A stretch of DNA of 64,000 bases from Iris pallida (Eukaryota > Streptophyta > Magnoliopsida > Asparagales > Iridaceae), in NCBI GenBank assembly GCA_029216955.1, contig JANAVB010015600.1, forward strand, positions 31,913,554-31,977,553. The letters are read 5' to 3'. The notes below the pieces were generated by a model. That model searched no databases and had not been told where the DNA came from. It saw only the letters and a program-made list of their open reading frames with translations. Position numbers and translations under genes: made by a program. Shown here piece by piece: positions 46,284 to 57,679 of this stretch (positions are counted from its first letter, which is position 1; each line of letters starts with the position of its first letter).

Positions 46284-48681
46284 AGGATAAAATTACGATT
46301 GAGTCTCTCAATGGAACCAGCCCCTCTTGAGACCACACAATTTCGTAGCCATACCATCAGAAATACCGCCAGAAGAGCCTTCTCAGACATCGACTGGGTA
46401 TCCTGGTAAAAATAGCTAAAGGTGTCAGTTTTACTCCCAAATCTGTCTCATGTGGCCCTCGATCTCTTGGCCGTCGACATCCGGCTCTGTATTTTCTCGT
46501 GGATTTGAGGACTTCGGGGAGAAATCCGGCCTGAGACACCTAGCGTGAAAAGGTAGGTGAGCCAGGATGAAGTATGGGGAAGGTTCCCTTCCGAACTGCC
46601 ATCATTCTTGATGGATATCTGGTGGCATGTACTGTGATGACACAGTAGTTCCTAGTAAACAGCTATAAAGCCCGGGAACTGTCGCTCCAGATCCTCGAAC
46701 TGTTCGTTCGTCGGAGTATACACTTCAAAAACTTCGTCTCCCCAAGGTAGCTTGGAGACTGCATGCATCTCGTGTAGAGCAAGCCCCATCTCCCCCACGG
46801 GTGTGAAGAAAGTCCCCGTGTGATAGTTATACATCTCTAGCAAAGCTATGAACAATTTCTTGTTTATGGGCAAGCCATAGCTGGTGCCCCGGATGGCATG
46901 GTATAGTCCAATCTCGTACAGAAGAGTCTCGTACTTCCGCATAATCCACGTAGACAGGTTGGTCCATAAGGGGAGAGGGTGTATCCAACTCGGCAGCGAC
47001 AACCGACTAACAGGATAGGACCCCTTCCGAATAAGTTGGTTAATGAAAGTGTCAGCTTCAGAGAACGTAAAATTGGGACCCTGCACATTCAAAAAATTGC
47101 CCGGGGCCAACCCCATCACATATCGGCTGACTGGTACCCTGTCCGTGTATGCTGACCGCATGTTATTGTTGTAGTAAATTTTGCCCACAATTATCCCGCT
47201 CCGGGTCGGAGTCAAGGAATCCTCCATCTTCCTGGTCATGGGCAACATGTTGAACCATGACAGTGGGGAGTGATGCTCCATCAGAGGAATATGGATCGCC
47301 ATCCCGTCAGAGGTAAAATCCCAGCTCTCAAATACATCCAGAACTTGGGAGTTCTTCACAGTCAGGGCATCCCCGAAGAGAGATGCAGGCTTCAAGTGTT
47401 TGCCCCCCAGCAGCCCTAAGTTCATCATCCCCAAAATAAAGAAGAAGGACTACTTTTTTATGTCATCCAACCTCTCCAAAGGTTCGTCTTTTGGAAATTG
47501 GTTCACCACATACTCGACTATGTGGTCATACCTATAGCCCATAGCAGATTGGGCGTGACCCACCAGAGGTTCTCCCGCAGCATTAACTGGCAAGTTCACT
47601 GAAAGAAGGACAAAGAAAATAAAGTCAGGAGAGGACCAGAAAACATTCAAAAAGAGTTCATGATGCTCTGTTCAGACGGGTCCTTATGCGGCTCAGTTTT
47701 AACAGAGTTTGGGCGGCTCTGTTTGGATGGGTCCTTATGCGGCTCAGTTTTAACGGAGTTCATGCGGCTCTATTTTAAGGGGTCCTTATGCAGCTCAGTT
47801 TTAACAGAGTTCATGCGGCTCTGTTTGGACGGGTCCTTATGCGACTCAGTTTTAATAGAGTTCATGCGGCTCTGTTTGGATGTGTCCTTATGCGGCTCAG
47901 TTTTAACGGAGTTCGTGCGGCTCTGTTTTGAGGAGTCCTTATGCGGCTCAGTTTTAACGGAGTTCATGCGGCTCTACTTTGATGGGTTCATATGCGGTTT
48001 TGTTCAAGGGACTTCATGCGACTTTATTTAGCAGGATCTCACGCGGTCAAGTTCAGATGAGCTTTTACGGTCCAGTTTTTAAATGGGACTTTACGTGGCT
48101 CAATTCTAAAAGAAATCATGTGGTTCTGTTCAATGGGGCTTATGCGGCCCAGTTCAGATAAGCTTATGCGACTTTGATCTGTTGGAGCTTATGCGGCTCA
48201 GTTCATCAGAAGCTCATACGGTCATGTTCAGTGGGACTTCATACGGTTCAGTTTTAAAGGTGCTTATGCAGACCAGTTCATCAGGAGCTCATACGGTTCT
48301 GTTCAGCGAGATTTCATGCGGTTCAGTTTTAAAGGTGCTTATGCGGCTCAGTCATTTCTCATGCGGCTCAAACATGAGACATACCCAATACGGCTCGGAC
48401 ATGAGAAGTTCATGCGGCCCATACAACATATACGGCTTCATCGTACTGAATTTGGGCAGTTCAATAAAGACGAAGGACGCATAATGCCAAGGAGAAAAGG
48501 CTTGTGCATAAAACATACAACAGAGCCATTTTTTTGTTAGGGTTTGAAGCATACGGTCTTCAACATAATCCTTACCATCAATGGCGGGGTGGACATCAGG
48601 ATGAACTGTGGGCGCCTCAGTCAATGAAGAAGCCGCTTTCTTATCCTTCGTCGCAGCACTAGAGGAAGCTTTGGGGGCCAT
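46284..48681 (-). pseudogene. TAT-C antisense PMD-like gene, 5' part
   Basis: Exon 1 (48681-48576) starts MAPKASSSAATKDKKAASS and ends at a gtaagg donor. The acceptor ctttcag precedes exon 2 at 47598 (VNLPVNAAGEPLVGH). Both junctions are phase 1, as in TAT-A. Exon 2 includes MYNYHTGTFFTPVGEMGLAL (HEM follows), the counterpart of the PMD-like GTFMTPCGEM segment of A. Stops and frameshifts lie around 47450 and 46640-46400. The frame is then cut by TAT-A within ERLNRNFILP and resumes at 20570. The intron between exons is 977 bp and made of motif repeats. A TATA box is about 97 bp before the ATG. Confidence 0.7.
47670..48440. repeat. TAT-C antisense-intron array (51-bp units of ATGCGGCTC)
   Basis: From about 47670 to 48000 there are six to seven 51-bp units, each with two half-units: one ATGCGGCTCAGTTTTAACGG-like, one ATGCGGCTCTGTTTGGA-like. 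More degenerate copies continue to about 48440. A long plus-strand open frame across it is an artefact because 51 is a multiple of three. Confidence 0.9.
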
Positions 48682-48777
48682 TGTTGATCGGTGATGGAGA
48701 GAGAAGACGACGGAAACTAGGGCAGGAAAAGTTGAAGAGAAAAGAAAGTAAAGAGTCTCTCTCTCCCAAAGAACCCA

Positions 48778-49118
48778 TATTTATAGGCTGATGGGGGCGT
48801 GCGGATCGAGGGATGCTTCGCATGACGCGCCGCCTAGATAATAAAGCCGACTCTTGGATTTCTAATCCCTGCATGCGAAAAGATTAAATCCTAATCATTA
48901 AGGCAAATATAAATATTTAAAACTGACTCTTGGGATCCTATCCCAAAAGACAGCTTTAAATCAAAGCGAATCACAGGCAAAGAAATGAGATACCTACGTG
49001 GCACAAAGTAGTCTATGCGGCCAGAACGTCCATGCGGCCAGAATGTCCATGCGGCCAGAACGTCCATACGGCCAGAACATTCTATGCAGCCAGAGGAGTC
49101 TATGCGGCACGGAGATCT
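48778..49118 (-). promoter_or_regulatory. TAT-C antisense promoter with 17-bp motif array
   Basis: TATAAATA on the minus strand at 48778-48785. Upstream, ATGCGGCCAGAACGTCC-type units start at 49015, 49032, 49049 and 49066 (17-bp period), with looser copies at 49084 and 49102. They share the ATGCGGC core with the LTR and intron arrays. Confidence 0.65.
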
Positions 49119-49179
49119 TATGCGGACATAACCATGCTTCTTATTCAAAGTATTTCAATTTTTGCAAATTGAAAACTTT

Positions 49180-49190
49180 GAAGGGGGTCT
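49180..49190 (+). other. TAT-C polypurine tract
   Basis: GAAGGGGGTCT directly before the LTR start TGTAGAAGC, identical to that of TAT-A. Confidence 0.8.
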
Positions 49191-50609
49191 TGTAGAAGCA
49201 TAAAAAAGAATAAGTAAAATCCATGCGGCTCAATGTAGTGGGAGTCTCATGCGGCTCAGAAAATTACATAGAGCTCCATGCGGCTCACAAATCCTTCAGA
49301 GCTTCATGCGGCTCATAAGTCCCTTAGAGCTTCATGCGGCCCAGAAGTCCCCGAGAGCTCTATACGGCTCAAAAAAGCCACGTGGCCGTGGGTAGATCAA
49401 AAGCAAGCATCCACAGCTGGCCATCATTACTATGAGCAGCTCGCTTATTTAATGCTCTGACGCAATATAGCAGCCCTGACACAACAGATTGACGGCTCTG
49501 ACATAAAGGTGAAATGATGACTCTTGATGTGCTCCTAGAGAGACGAGGAAAATCTTTACAGCTGGCACGATCCACCCATTTCCAAACCTCTTTATGCGGC
49601 TCAGTTGTAAGGACGTCCATGCGGCTCAGTTGCAAAGACCTCTATGCGACTCAGTTGCAAAGACTTCCATGCGGCTCAGTTACAAAGACTTCTATGTGGC
49701 ATAGTTGCAAAGACTTCCATGCGGCTCAGTTGTAAGGACCCACATGCGGCTCAGTTGCAAGGACCCACATACAGCTCAGATTAAAGGATGTCCTTGCGGC
49801 TCGGTTATAATGACCTTCATGCGGTTCAGATGAAAGTACGTTCATGCGGCTCAGTTGTAAAGACGTCTATGCGGCTCAGTTGCAAAGAATTCCATGCGGT
49901 TCAGATAAGGCCATCCTTATGCGGCTCTGACACGAGGCTGCACTCATGCGGCTCAACTATAACAGTCCTCCATGCGGCTTGCAGCAGTTGGGACACGTGG
50001 CAGGAGTTGATCAAATCTCAACAACTCAGATTTATGGCAATCGACATAACAGAAAGTTGGGACACGTGGCAAGAAGTTGACCAAGATTTATTCACTCGGA
50101 TTTGCTGATATCAATAAATTATCACAAAGCAGATTTGGTGCAATCAATATTAACTGCCCAGATCGATTTCCAACAAATTATTCAGATTTGTTACAATCAA
50201 CATTAACTGTCCAAATTTGTTGCAATCAATATTAACGGCCCAGATTGATTTTCAACAAACAAGATCAAGGCTAATCTTCACCAAATCCTTAACCGCCCAC
50301 TTTTCAAGGAGCAATTAATGCACACCCTACTTATCATAAAACCCTATAAACAGCAAGGTGCCATTCCCTTGCAAAAGAGTGGAGACAGAGAACGGTGGAA
50401 GCACAGAGGAGCAGTCGCACAGAGCCCGAACAGAGAGACTAGCAACCCCCGTCCACAAAAAGAGCATTTCTTTCCCAGAACCGAAGCGACGTCCGATCCT
50501 CTAGGTTTTGTTCCTTGGCTCTCTTCTGTACAAGCGAGTTTGTAGTTGTGAAGTAAAAGTCTAGTCCTCCCATAAAACTGTTCTGTTCTTTTATAATCAA
50601 TGGCAAACA
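49191..50609 (+). repeat. TAT-C 3' LTR
   Basis: About 1.42 kb, from TGTAGAAGC after the PPT to GGCAAACA. It holds the 25-bp ATGCGGCTCA array and two copies of GGACACGTGGCA (G-box/ABRE-like) at 49991 and 50059. A TATA-like CCTATAAACAG is at about 50343. No partner LTR is in the window. Confidence 0.85.
49594..49918. repeat. 25-bp array in the TAT-C LTR, about 13 copies
   Basis: Units beginning ATGCGGCTCAGTTGCAAAG repeat every 25 bp from 49594, nearly gap-free to about 49918, with degenerate copies on both sides. The leading ATGCGGCTCA is the same core as in the antisense intron of this element. Confidence 0.93.
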
Positions 50610-51272
50610 CCTGTACGTCTTATGAGTTGCACCTAGGCACAATTTAAACAAATTTCTTAGTTGCACCTAGGCGCAATATGAACAACTTTTTCTCAAAAGC
50701 TGCGACATGCCTATGCATTTGGTTGCGCGTAGGTGCAACCCCATCAGGCGCAGTTTGACTTATTGACTGAAGCTCATGCAACCTAATAAATTTGAGACAA
50801 CTTTTATTTCTAAAGCAAGATGACGTGGTGCACATGCCACTAATCTCTCAAGATGTGTCTACTATTCTGTACACGACCACGCGCATCTCAATCACATGAT
50901 GCCATGCGTCTAAATACATTTAGTAGACGATTGTTAATTGAATGAAAGTTGGCACAATATTAGTTTGGCACAACCCAATGTGGTGCAATCCAGCATTGTG
51001 CACATCAGAATAACTGCTAAAACAGTTATTTCCAGAACTCTATAAGTAGAGTTTTCGATCATTGTTGAAGCATCAATCACAGAGATCAAGTACAATTATA
51101 AAATTACTGCTGCATTCTCCAGAGGCTCTATTCTTCAAGTTCACATAGTCCAAGGGATAAAGTGATCGTCTTCTGATCAGATTCCTACAGTTGTACTTTC
51201 CCAGAATTCAAATTGTACTCTTGTACTCTTTTCAAAAGTTTATAATAGAATAACTTTTTGTTTTTGCAAACA
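50610..51272 (+). repeat. TAT-B 5' LTR, 5'-truncated
   Basis: Homology to the 3' LTR begins at CCTGTAC (50610, matching 63157) and ends TTTTTGCAAACA. It includes three palindromic motif pairs (50627, 50661, 50723), a TATA-like CTCTATAAGTAG near 51038, and the R/U5 region. Confidence 0.88.
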
Positions 51273-51274
51273 AA

Positions 51275-54200
51275 ATGGCGACTCTGCTGGGGACGACTTT
51301 CTTCTCCGACGAGAAAGTGACAACTCAATGTGATACTGCGTCGATCGGCAAGACGCAGAAGTCTCTGGTTGTTCAAGTCAACCAGACAGCCTACGAGGAT
51401 ATGATTAGCACCAAGAGCAACAAGCACACTGTGGCTATCACCAAGAACAGGACTATGTGGGCTCCTAAGTCTCCTACAGTTGTTGTTGCCCAGGCGCAAC
51501 CAGAGCGCTCAGTGGCCAGGACACAATCCGTCTCAGTGGCCCAGGTACAGCCTGCTTCTGTTTCCCGTGCGCAACACATTCATTCTACTACCAAGGCGCA
51601 GTTCATTTGTTCTTCTGCCAGAGTACAACCCACTCATCTTATTGCCAAGGTGCAGTCTACACACCTTACTGCCAAGGCACAGTCCACTCAGCTTGCTGCC
51701 AAGGCGCAGTCTATTCACCCTGTTGCTCGAGCGCAACCTACTCATCTAGCTACCAAGGTGCAACCAATAGCCTATTCTGCTATGGCGCAACCTATGCACC
51801 CTGCTTCTCAGGTGTAGTTTGCAGACCATGCTGCTCTGGCGCAACCCAAGGGAACTAGTCTTTTGGCTATTCCCTCTTCTTCTCTAGTTCTGAACTTAGA
51901 GAAGCAATGTTCTAGTGTTGGCACTAGACAGAACAAAGGGAAGGGTCCTTTGACACTTACTCAACTCGCGCTACCGACGCCTAAGATGGTTCAACAACAA
52001 ATTAGAGGGAAATGCTTCTTAGATAACCCTCTACAAAATAAAGGAAAGCACCCTTTGGTATTTTCTCAAACTTTTCTGGTCTATGACTCAGAGGAAGATA
52101 TATCAGATTCTATTCCTTTAAACAGAGGTCTTCGGATCTCTTATATCGAAAAGAATACTGATCAAAGAGACATCTTGCCTAACCCTATGGGGTTTGGTCA
52201 AGATCTTCCAACCTTGCAAATTTTAAGATCTAAGCAAGAAAAATTGATGGTGTCACAAACAGAGACACCTGGAGCAGAATTTTCTGATCTACGCGCTTAT
52301 CTCAATAGGCGTCAACCAGTATCAACTTTGGTGAAACATAAAAACCCTATGCCAAAGGCCAATCTGTACCAGAAGCCAAAATTTGAAAAGAAAGACCCAA
52401 CCACTTATGCTAATGAGTTGAGTACCTCTTCGTATACTCAGGGTACTAAACATCTGAAGAATAGGAGACATGTTCCTAACATCATTAAGGAATATGTTCC
52501 TCCGACTTCTTCTCGTCCTGTAGTGGTTACTGATCTCCAGGAACGTCTTACACAAAGACGAGAGATCGCTGGAATGTCTCCTTCACCTCTAAATCACTCT
52601 TCAGAATGCCACTGCCTTCATGAAGTCGTCATCAAGTGTTGTTGCCAATCAGCTAGACGATCTGTCTTCGATCGTCTGAACTATGTTTCAACTCCTGAAC
52701 CTATAATAGAAGATAAAGACGAGCTGTTTTATGCTTCTATCAACATGACTTCTCAAGGCACTAGGGTGGGAAACGTCTAAGACGTAATGCGTCCCGTAAT
52801 CCCAGTCAGCAATACTTGGATCAGATTCATACATCCAGTGAAGGGGTCTTTCAATACACCAGATCAAGAAATCAAAATTTGAACCAAGGTGTCTTTAATC
52901 AAGAAGATCTCCCCATCGCTCATCTAAGAGAGGATTCTTTTTCGGAGTTTGATGCATGTAGTGAAAGTTCTGAACAAACTCTCTCATCAATAGCAGCAAG
53001 AGGGGTGACGGCATATACCATTACAGAAGATCAAGATGCCTCTACTTCAGCCAGTCAAGAGCAATAAATTGTTGTACTAGAGGACAAATTGAAGACCATG
53101 GCTGAGATGGTCGCAAGTATGCACACTATAATCATGGATCAAGATACAGTGCCACCGGTTATAAATCCTGCTATAAATCCAGAGCTTATAGCATTTTCTG
53201 TACTTGATAATGTTAGTCTGGGGATACCACCTCCTTAGGTTGCTTTTATACCAATTCAAGCTGATCCCAGTCAGTCTGGTGCCGGGGGTGGTAATTGCCA
53301 CGTTGTTCCTCCTCCCAACACTTCTAACCAGCCCATCAATTCCCAAATATCAGGAGATGCTAATGAGGCTGTAAAACTCCTGCGCACTCAGTTTGAGGCC
53401 TTCAAGCAGAAGGATGGCCTACAAAGACTGGGCATAAAACCACCATATCCTACAGAGTGGAAGGAGGTTCCATTCCCTCCTAAATATAAGCTGCCAACCA
53501 TTATGCTGTTTGATGGCAGCACTTCTCCAAGTCAGTACATTAATCACTTTGAAGTGATGACTGGCCAATTACAGCCAAATGATGCTCTTCTTACCAGAGT
53601 GTTCGTCGGTTGTTTAGCTTGCGCAGCATACGATTGGTATCGTAGTTTGTCAGATGGATGTATAACTTCTTTTGCTGGTTTCAAACAAATTTTCTTGGAA
53701 CAGTTTTATGAGGGAGTCAATGACATGACAATGTCTGCCCTCATTAAGATCAAACAAAGGCACAATGAATCTAAGGAGAGTTTCATTGAAAGATTCTGTC
53801 GAGAGGCACTTAAAATGCCTTTAGGAACTCCATCTGCTGTAACGATAGACACCTGCAAATCAAACTTGTTTCCTATTATCAGTATATGGACGGAATCTAC
53901 ACAATACTAGGATTGGCCTTCTTTCATTATGAATGTCAAGGCGGTAAAGGTCAGTGCCAAAAAGTTTAAACAGTTAGGAGTTCAGATGACTCATCATAAT
54001 CAAGATGAACATTCTACACCCAGAGGTAATAATCGCCAGAATAATCGCAAGGGTAAGAAAATACTGGCCATCAATCTCATGGGCAAGGAGTCTTTGGCTG
54101 TCTATGTCACTCAGACAGCATCTACTCCATCAGCACCACCGCAGAAGATACCTCGTCCAAAAGAAGAGTATTCTTTCGATGAAGATGATACTTTAAGCAT

Positions 54201-55089
54201 CTTCGATTGCTTGATCAAAAGCAATAAGCTTCAACTTCCAGAGGCAATACGGCCAGAAGAAGTGGGTAAAACTGATCACCCTAAATACTATGTTTATCAC
54301 AGATTTATAGGGCATCCAACCAGAGCATGCTACATGCTCAAGGGCAAAATCCAAGAGATGGTCAACTCTGGAGCGATTACTTTTCAGCAGAATGAGAAGA
54401 CGGTGACTGCTAATGTCGTCTCTCTATAATTTGGTGACTTTCCACCACAACTTGTACAAGATGGTGTTGTCCCCATTCCACGGACTACTATAGAGATCGT
54501 GAATCTCCCACCTCCTCAAAATGAAGGCCTTGTTCCACTATCAACTGACAGAGGGGAGATTATGTGGATTCAACCAGATCTGGTAGCAGATTTTAAAACT
54601 CCTTCCTCTTTTAAGCAAAAGAAGCACTCCAAGTCTAAATCCAAGAACTGTAACATTGTGTCATTTGAACCAGTAGCAGAAGAAGAAATTCTAATTGGTA
54701 CTAGATCAGGGAAACCCTATCTTCGAGAATATCTTGAAACTCAAGAGAATTATATCGTATCTCTTGATGTTCCTCCTACATCTTCTTCTCCTGCTGAGAA
54801 TATACCATCTACATCCTTGCCGGTGGTTGAACCAACTCCTCCTAAACCGACATCAGCAGACAAGAGAAAACAACCTGTTCGTTTTGACAAAGTATTAAAA
54901 AAGTCCTCGTCTCTTGGACTTGAAAAGCCATATAATTTTGACATATTGGCTCAATTGGCCAATACTCCAGCAAGATTGTCAATCTTTGAACTCCTACGTC
55001 TTTCAAAAGAAACCCGAGAGACGTTCAGTGAAGCCTTGATGCAGGCTGATGCTTGTCTTACTCTTCTCAAAAGCCTGAAAATGAGCTAG
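51275..55089 (+). pseudogene. TAT-B gag
   Basis: Starts MATLLGTTFFSDEKVTTQCD. Residues about 70-175 are ~10-residue repeats of the AKAQSTHLxA type; their AQ codons form GCGCAG/GCGCAA, the TAT-B motif. In-frame stops occur at 51815 and 53065, with a frame change near 52775. The Retrotrans_gag core is at about 53380-53830 (FDGSTSPSQYINHFEVM, YDWYRSLSDG). The HPKYYVYHRFIGHPTRACYM segment is at about 54280-54340 and stops follow at 53908 and 54427. The frame then proceeds to about 55089, just before the protease. It is a dead capsid gene, co-linear with TAT-A gag. Confidence 0.85.
51276..51294 (+). other. TAT-B primer-binding site (tRNA-Arg)
   Basis: TGGCGACTCTGCTGGGGAC, identical to TAT-A, 3 bp after the LTR. 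The gag ATG starts one base earlier. Confidence 0.8.
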
Positions 55090-57360
55090 TAAGCTTGTGC
55101 ACATTGTTATAGTGTATTTGAGTTAATGCCCAATATTACCTTTACACAAGATGACATGTTATTAGAAGACAATCGTCATGATCGTCCTCTCTATTTCATG
55201 GGGTATGTGGATACCATGAAAGTTGATCATATTCTGATTGATCCAGGGTCTGCTCTTAGTATCATGCCAAAGTCTCTGCTAGATGCTTTGAAGATCCCAG
55301 TACATAACCTCTCTACAACTATCACTACCATCCTGGGGTTCAATCAAGGAAGAAGTGAACCTTTGGGAAAGATACGCCTAAAACTTCAAATTGGCAATCT
55401 TCGTACGAAGATGACTTTCTATGTAATTGACAATCATGGCTCATACAATGCTTTCTTATGAAGAACATTTCTCCATGAACACAATATTGTACCTTCTACT
55501 CTCCACCAATGTTTTAAATATGTGGATAGTAATGGAGAAGTCCAAAAAGAGGTTGCAGATCTGAATCCTTTCAAAGGAGTTGAAGCATACTACAACGATT
55601 CTCGCATGTACAAGAAGGAATTCATGAAGGTAGTACTGGCAATGGATACAGATGAAGAACAGAAGTGTAAACCAAATGATACTCTGATGATCCCTGTCAA
55701 AGGGCGTACTTCCTGTCCTCAGTCGTCCAAACTACTGACTATCTATCTTCCTTCACATAAGAAACAGCTTCCTGGTGATAGTAAGGAAAGGGAGCTTATC
55801 TCCTCTGAGCCGCTTATAATCGACCTTCGTCGTAAGAAACCCCCTCTTCATTTTCGTTCTTTTTCTCCCCATCTTGTCATCAATCTGACTAAGCCTGCTA
55901 AGGCTAAAGTTTCTGTTGTAAATGATGATGTAAAAATCAATAAAGCATCTTCTTTGCAGTACACTGATGTCTCTTACTATACTCAATGTTACTTGGATAT
56001 GCTAGATAGCTTTAAACCACTTACAATAGGAGTTGTATCATCTCTACGAAATATGGTATCCTTGGATTCAATACAAGAGTCGTACTTCTTAGTACCGTCT
56101 CGAAAGAAAGATGAAAGGCCTATATTCTTCAATAAAAGAGAGGAACAAAAAATCATGCTCTATAATGATAATAGAGATGATACAGGAAGGCTACAATTAC
56201 GTCGTTATAGTCCACAATCCAAAGCAATCATCCGTAAAATAGGCTATGATTTCAGAACAGGCCTCAACAATGGTAAAGGAAGACGAACTCTTATTCGTAT
56301 TTCTTTTCCAAAGGAAAATCACAACAATACTACAGTAAAATGAAACGGGTACTAGGTTATGCTTCACCATTTCTAACTCCAGAACCTTCTGAATCTGATG
56401 AAGAAGAACGATCTAACTCTTTGATTCAATCTCATGGGATTCTGAAACTAGCATTGGTCATGTTCATAGGGTGATGGTATCTTCTAACATGGTGTCTGCC
56501 GAATTCTCAGAAGATGATGAAGATGACATTGAAGAAGCTCCTGAAGGGGACCCTTGGGCACAAAGGATGGACAATCAGTGGAAACTTCATTTCGAACAAC
56601 GAGAGCCACCTACTGAGGATCAACTAGTCCAAATCGATATTGGAGAGAATGGCGTATCACGACCAATCTTTATTAGCAAAAATCTTCCAGAGAATGATAA
56701 ACAAGAATTAATTCACCTTATTCGTGAATATATTGATGTCTTCGCCTGGAGTTATGAAGATATGCCAGGATTAGATCCTCAAGTCGCAACTCACATACTT
56801 AATATCTTGTCGAATGCCAAGCTAGTCAAACAACAGCAACGGCGATTCAAGCCTGAGATGATGGATGCGATTGATGATGAAGTCAAAAATCTTAAATCTT
56901 ATGGTTTTATCAGAGAAGAACAACATCCTAACTAGGTAGCTAACGTTGTACCAGTCTTAAAGAAGACCGAAAAGGTTCGAGTTTGTATAGACTTTCGGGA
57001 TCTCAATGATGTTTGCCCTAAAGACGAATTCCCTCTTCCAATTACTGACGTCATGATCGACAATACATGTGGATTCGAACGAATTTCTTTCATGGACGGA
57101 TTTTTCGAATGTAATCAAATTCGGATGAATCCTGAAGATGAAAAACATACTTCGTTTGTACTCCTCGTGGCGGATACTGTTATACAGTCATGCCGTTTGG
57201 TCTTAAGAACGCAGGTACAACTTACCAGCGGGCTATAAGTACTATCTTTCGAGATCATTTGCGAAAGACCATCGAATGCTATGTTGATGATATTGCTGTC
57301 AAAAGTTGTCTAAAAGAAGATCACATTCAAGATTTAAGAACTATTTTCAATCTAATGCGC
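55090..57360 (+). pseudogene. TAT-B protease and truncated reverse transcriptase
   Basis: Protease motif ILIDPGSALSIMP near 55230, then a stop at 55459, a spacer with SSEPLIIDL and KINKASSLQYTDV, frameshifts around 56340-56470 and a stop at 56933. RT follows (VRVCIDFRDLND, ISFMDGFFECNQI, YVDD near 57280 as CYVDDIAVKS). It stops at about 57360 after RTIFNLM. All RNase H and integrase sequence is missing, which TAT-A shows should follow. Confidence 0.88.
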
Positions 57361-57679
57361 TAGCATCTTTTCTTCGAAAATTGAAGTGAGTGTTCATTCA
57401 TTCACTTTCTTTGACTTATCATTCATTTGGCATTTATTGTCTCTTATTTTAAATAATATGAAATCACGTCCTTTACACCTCTGAATTCTGATTATTTACA
57501 TCAGCAACTTGTCACAGTCCTTATTACCTCTGATAAAGTTGTCTATTGAAATAACAGTATTGCTAAACTTTATATTCTGCCACGTACATATTACCTCTGA
57601 GCAGATATAATGAATATTGTTACTTTATAAATCATGAAATATATCATGTCCAGTACCTCTGAATATATTTTCTATTCTA
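57361..57679. other. TAT-B deletion junction and antisense 3' flank
   Basis: Directly after the RT the sequence matches TAT-A from about 40090 onward (CATCAGCAACTTGTCA, then TTGTCTATTGAAATAA). About 3.4 kb of the TAT-A equivalent is absent. TTCATTCATTCACTTT at the junction looks like a leftover of the array seen in TAT-A at 39682-40104, suggesting repeat-associated deletion. Confidence 0.7.

Larger units (their letters stand above)
46284..50609 (+). mobile_element. TAT-C right part
   Basis: Starts at the second AGGAT of TAT-A and holds the 5' part of TAT-C's antisense gene, a motif-rich intron, the PPT and the 3' LTR. The remainder of TAT-C is 19128-20570, where it is truncated before any gag or pol. 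Orientation is inferred from the PPT-LTR order, as in TAT-A. Confidence 0.85.

Noticed and set aside
47660..48031. Plus-strand Leu/Cys repeat protein
   Set aside because: Arises because the 51-bp intron repeat is a multiple of three; it is opposite to the spliced antisense gene.
49594..49918. CRISPR-like array
   Set aside because: The 25-bp repeats directly abut each other; there are no spacers.
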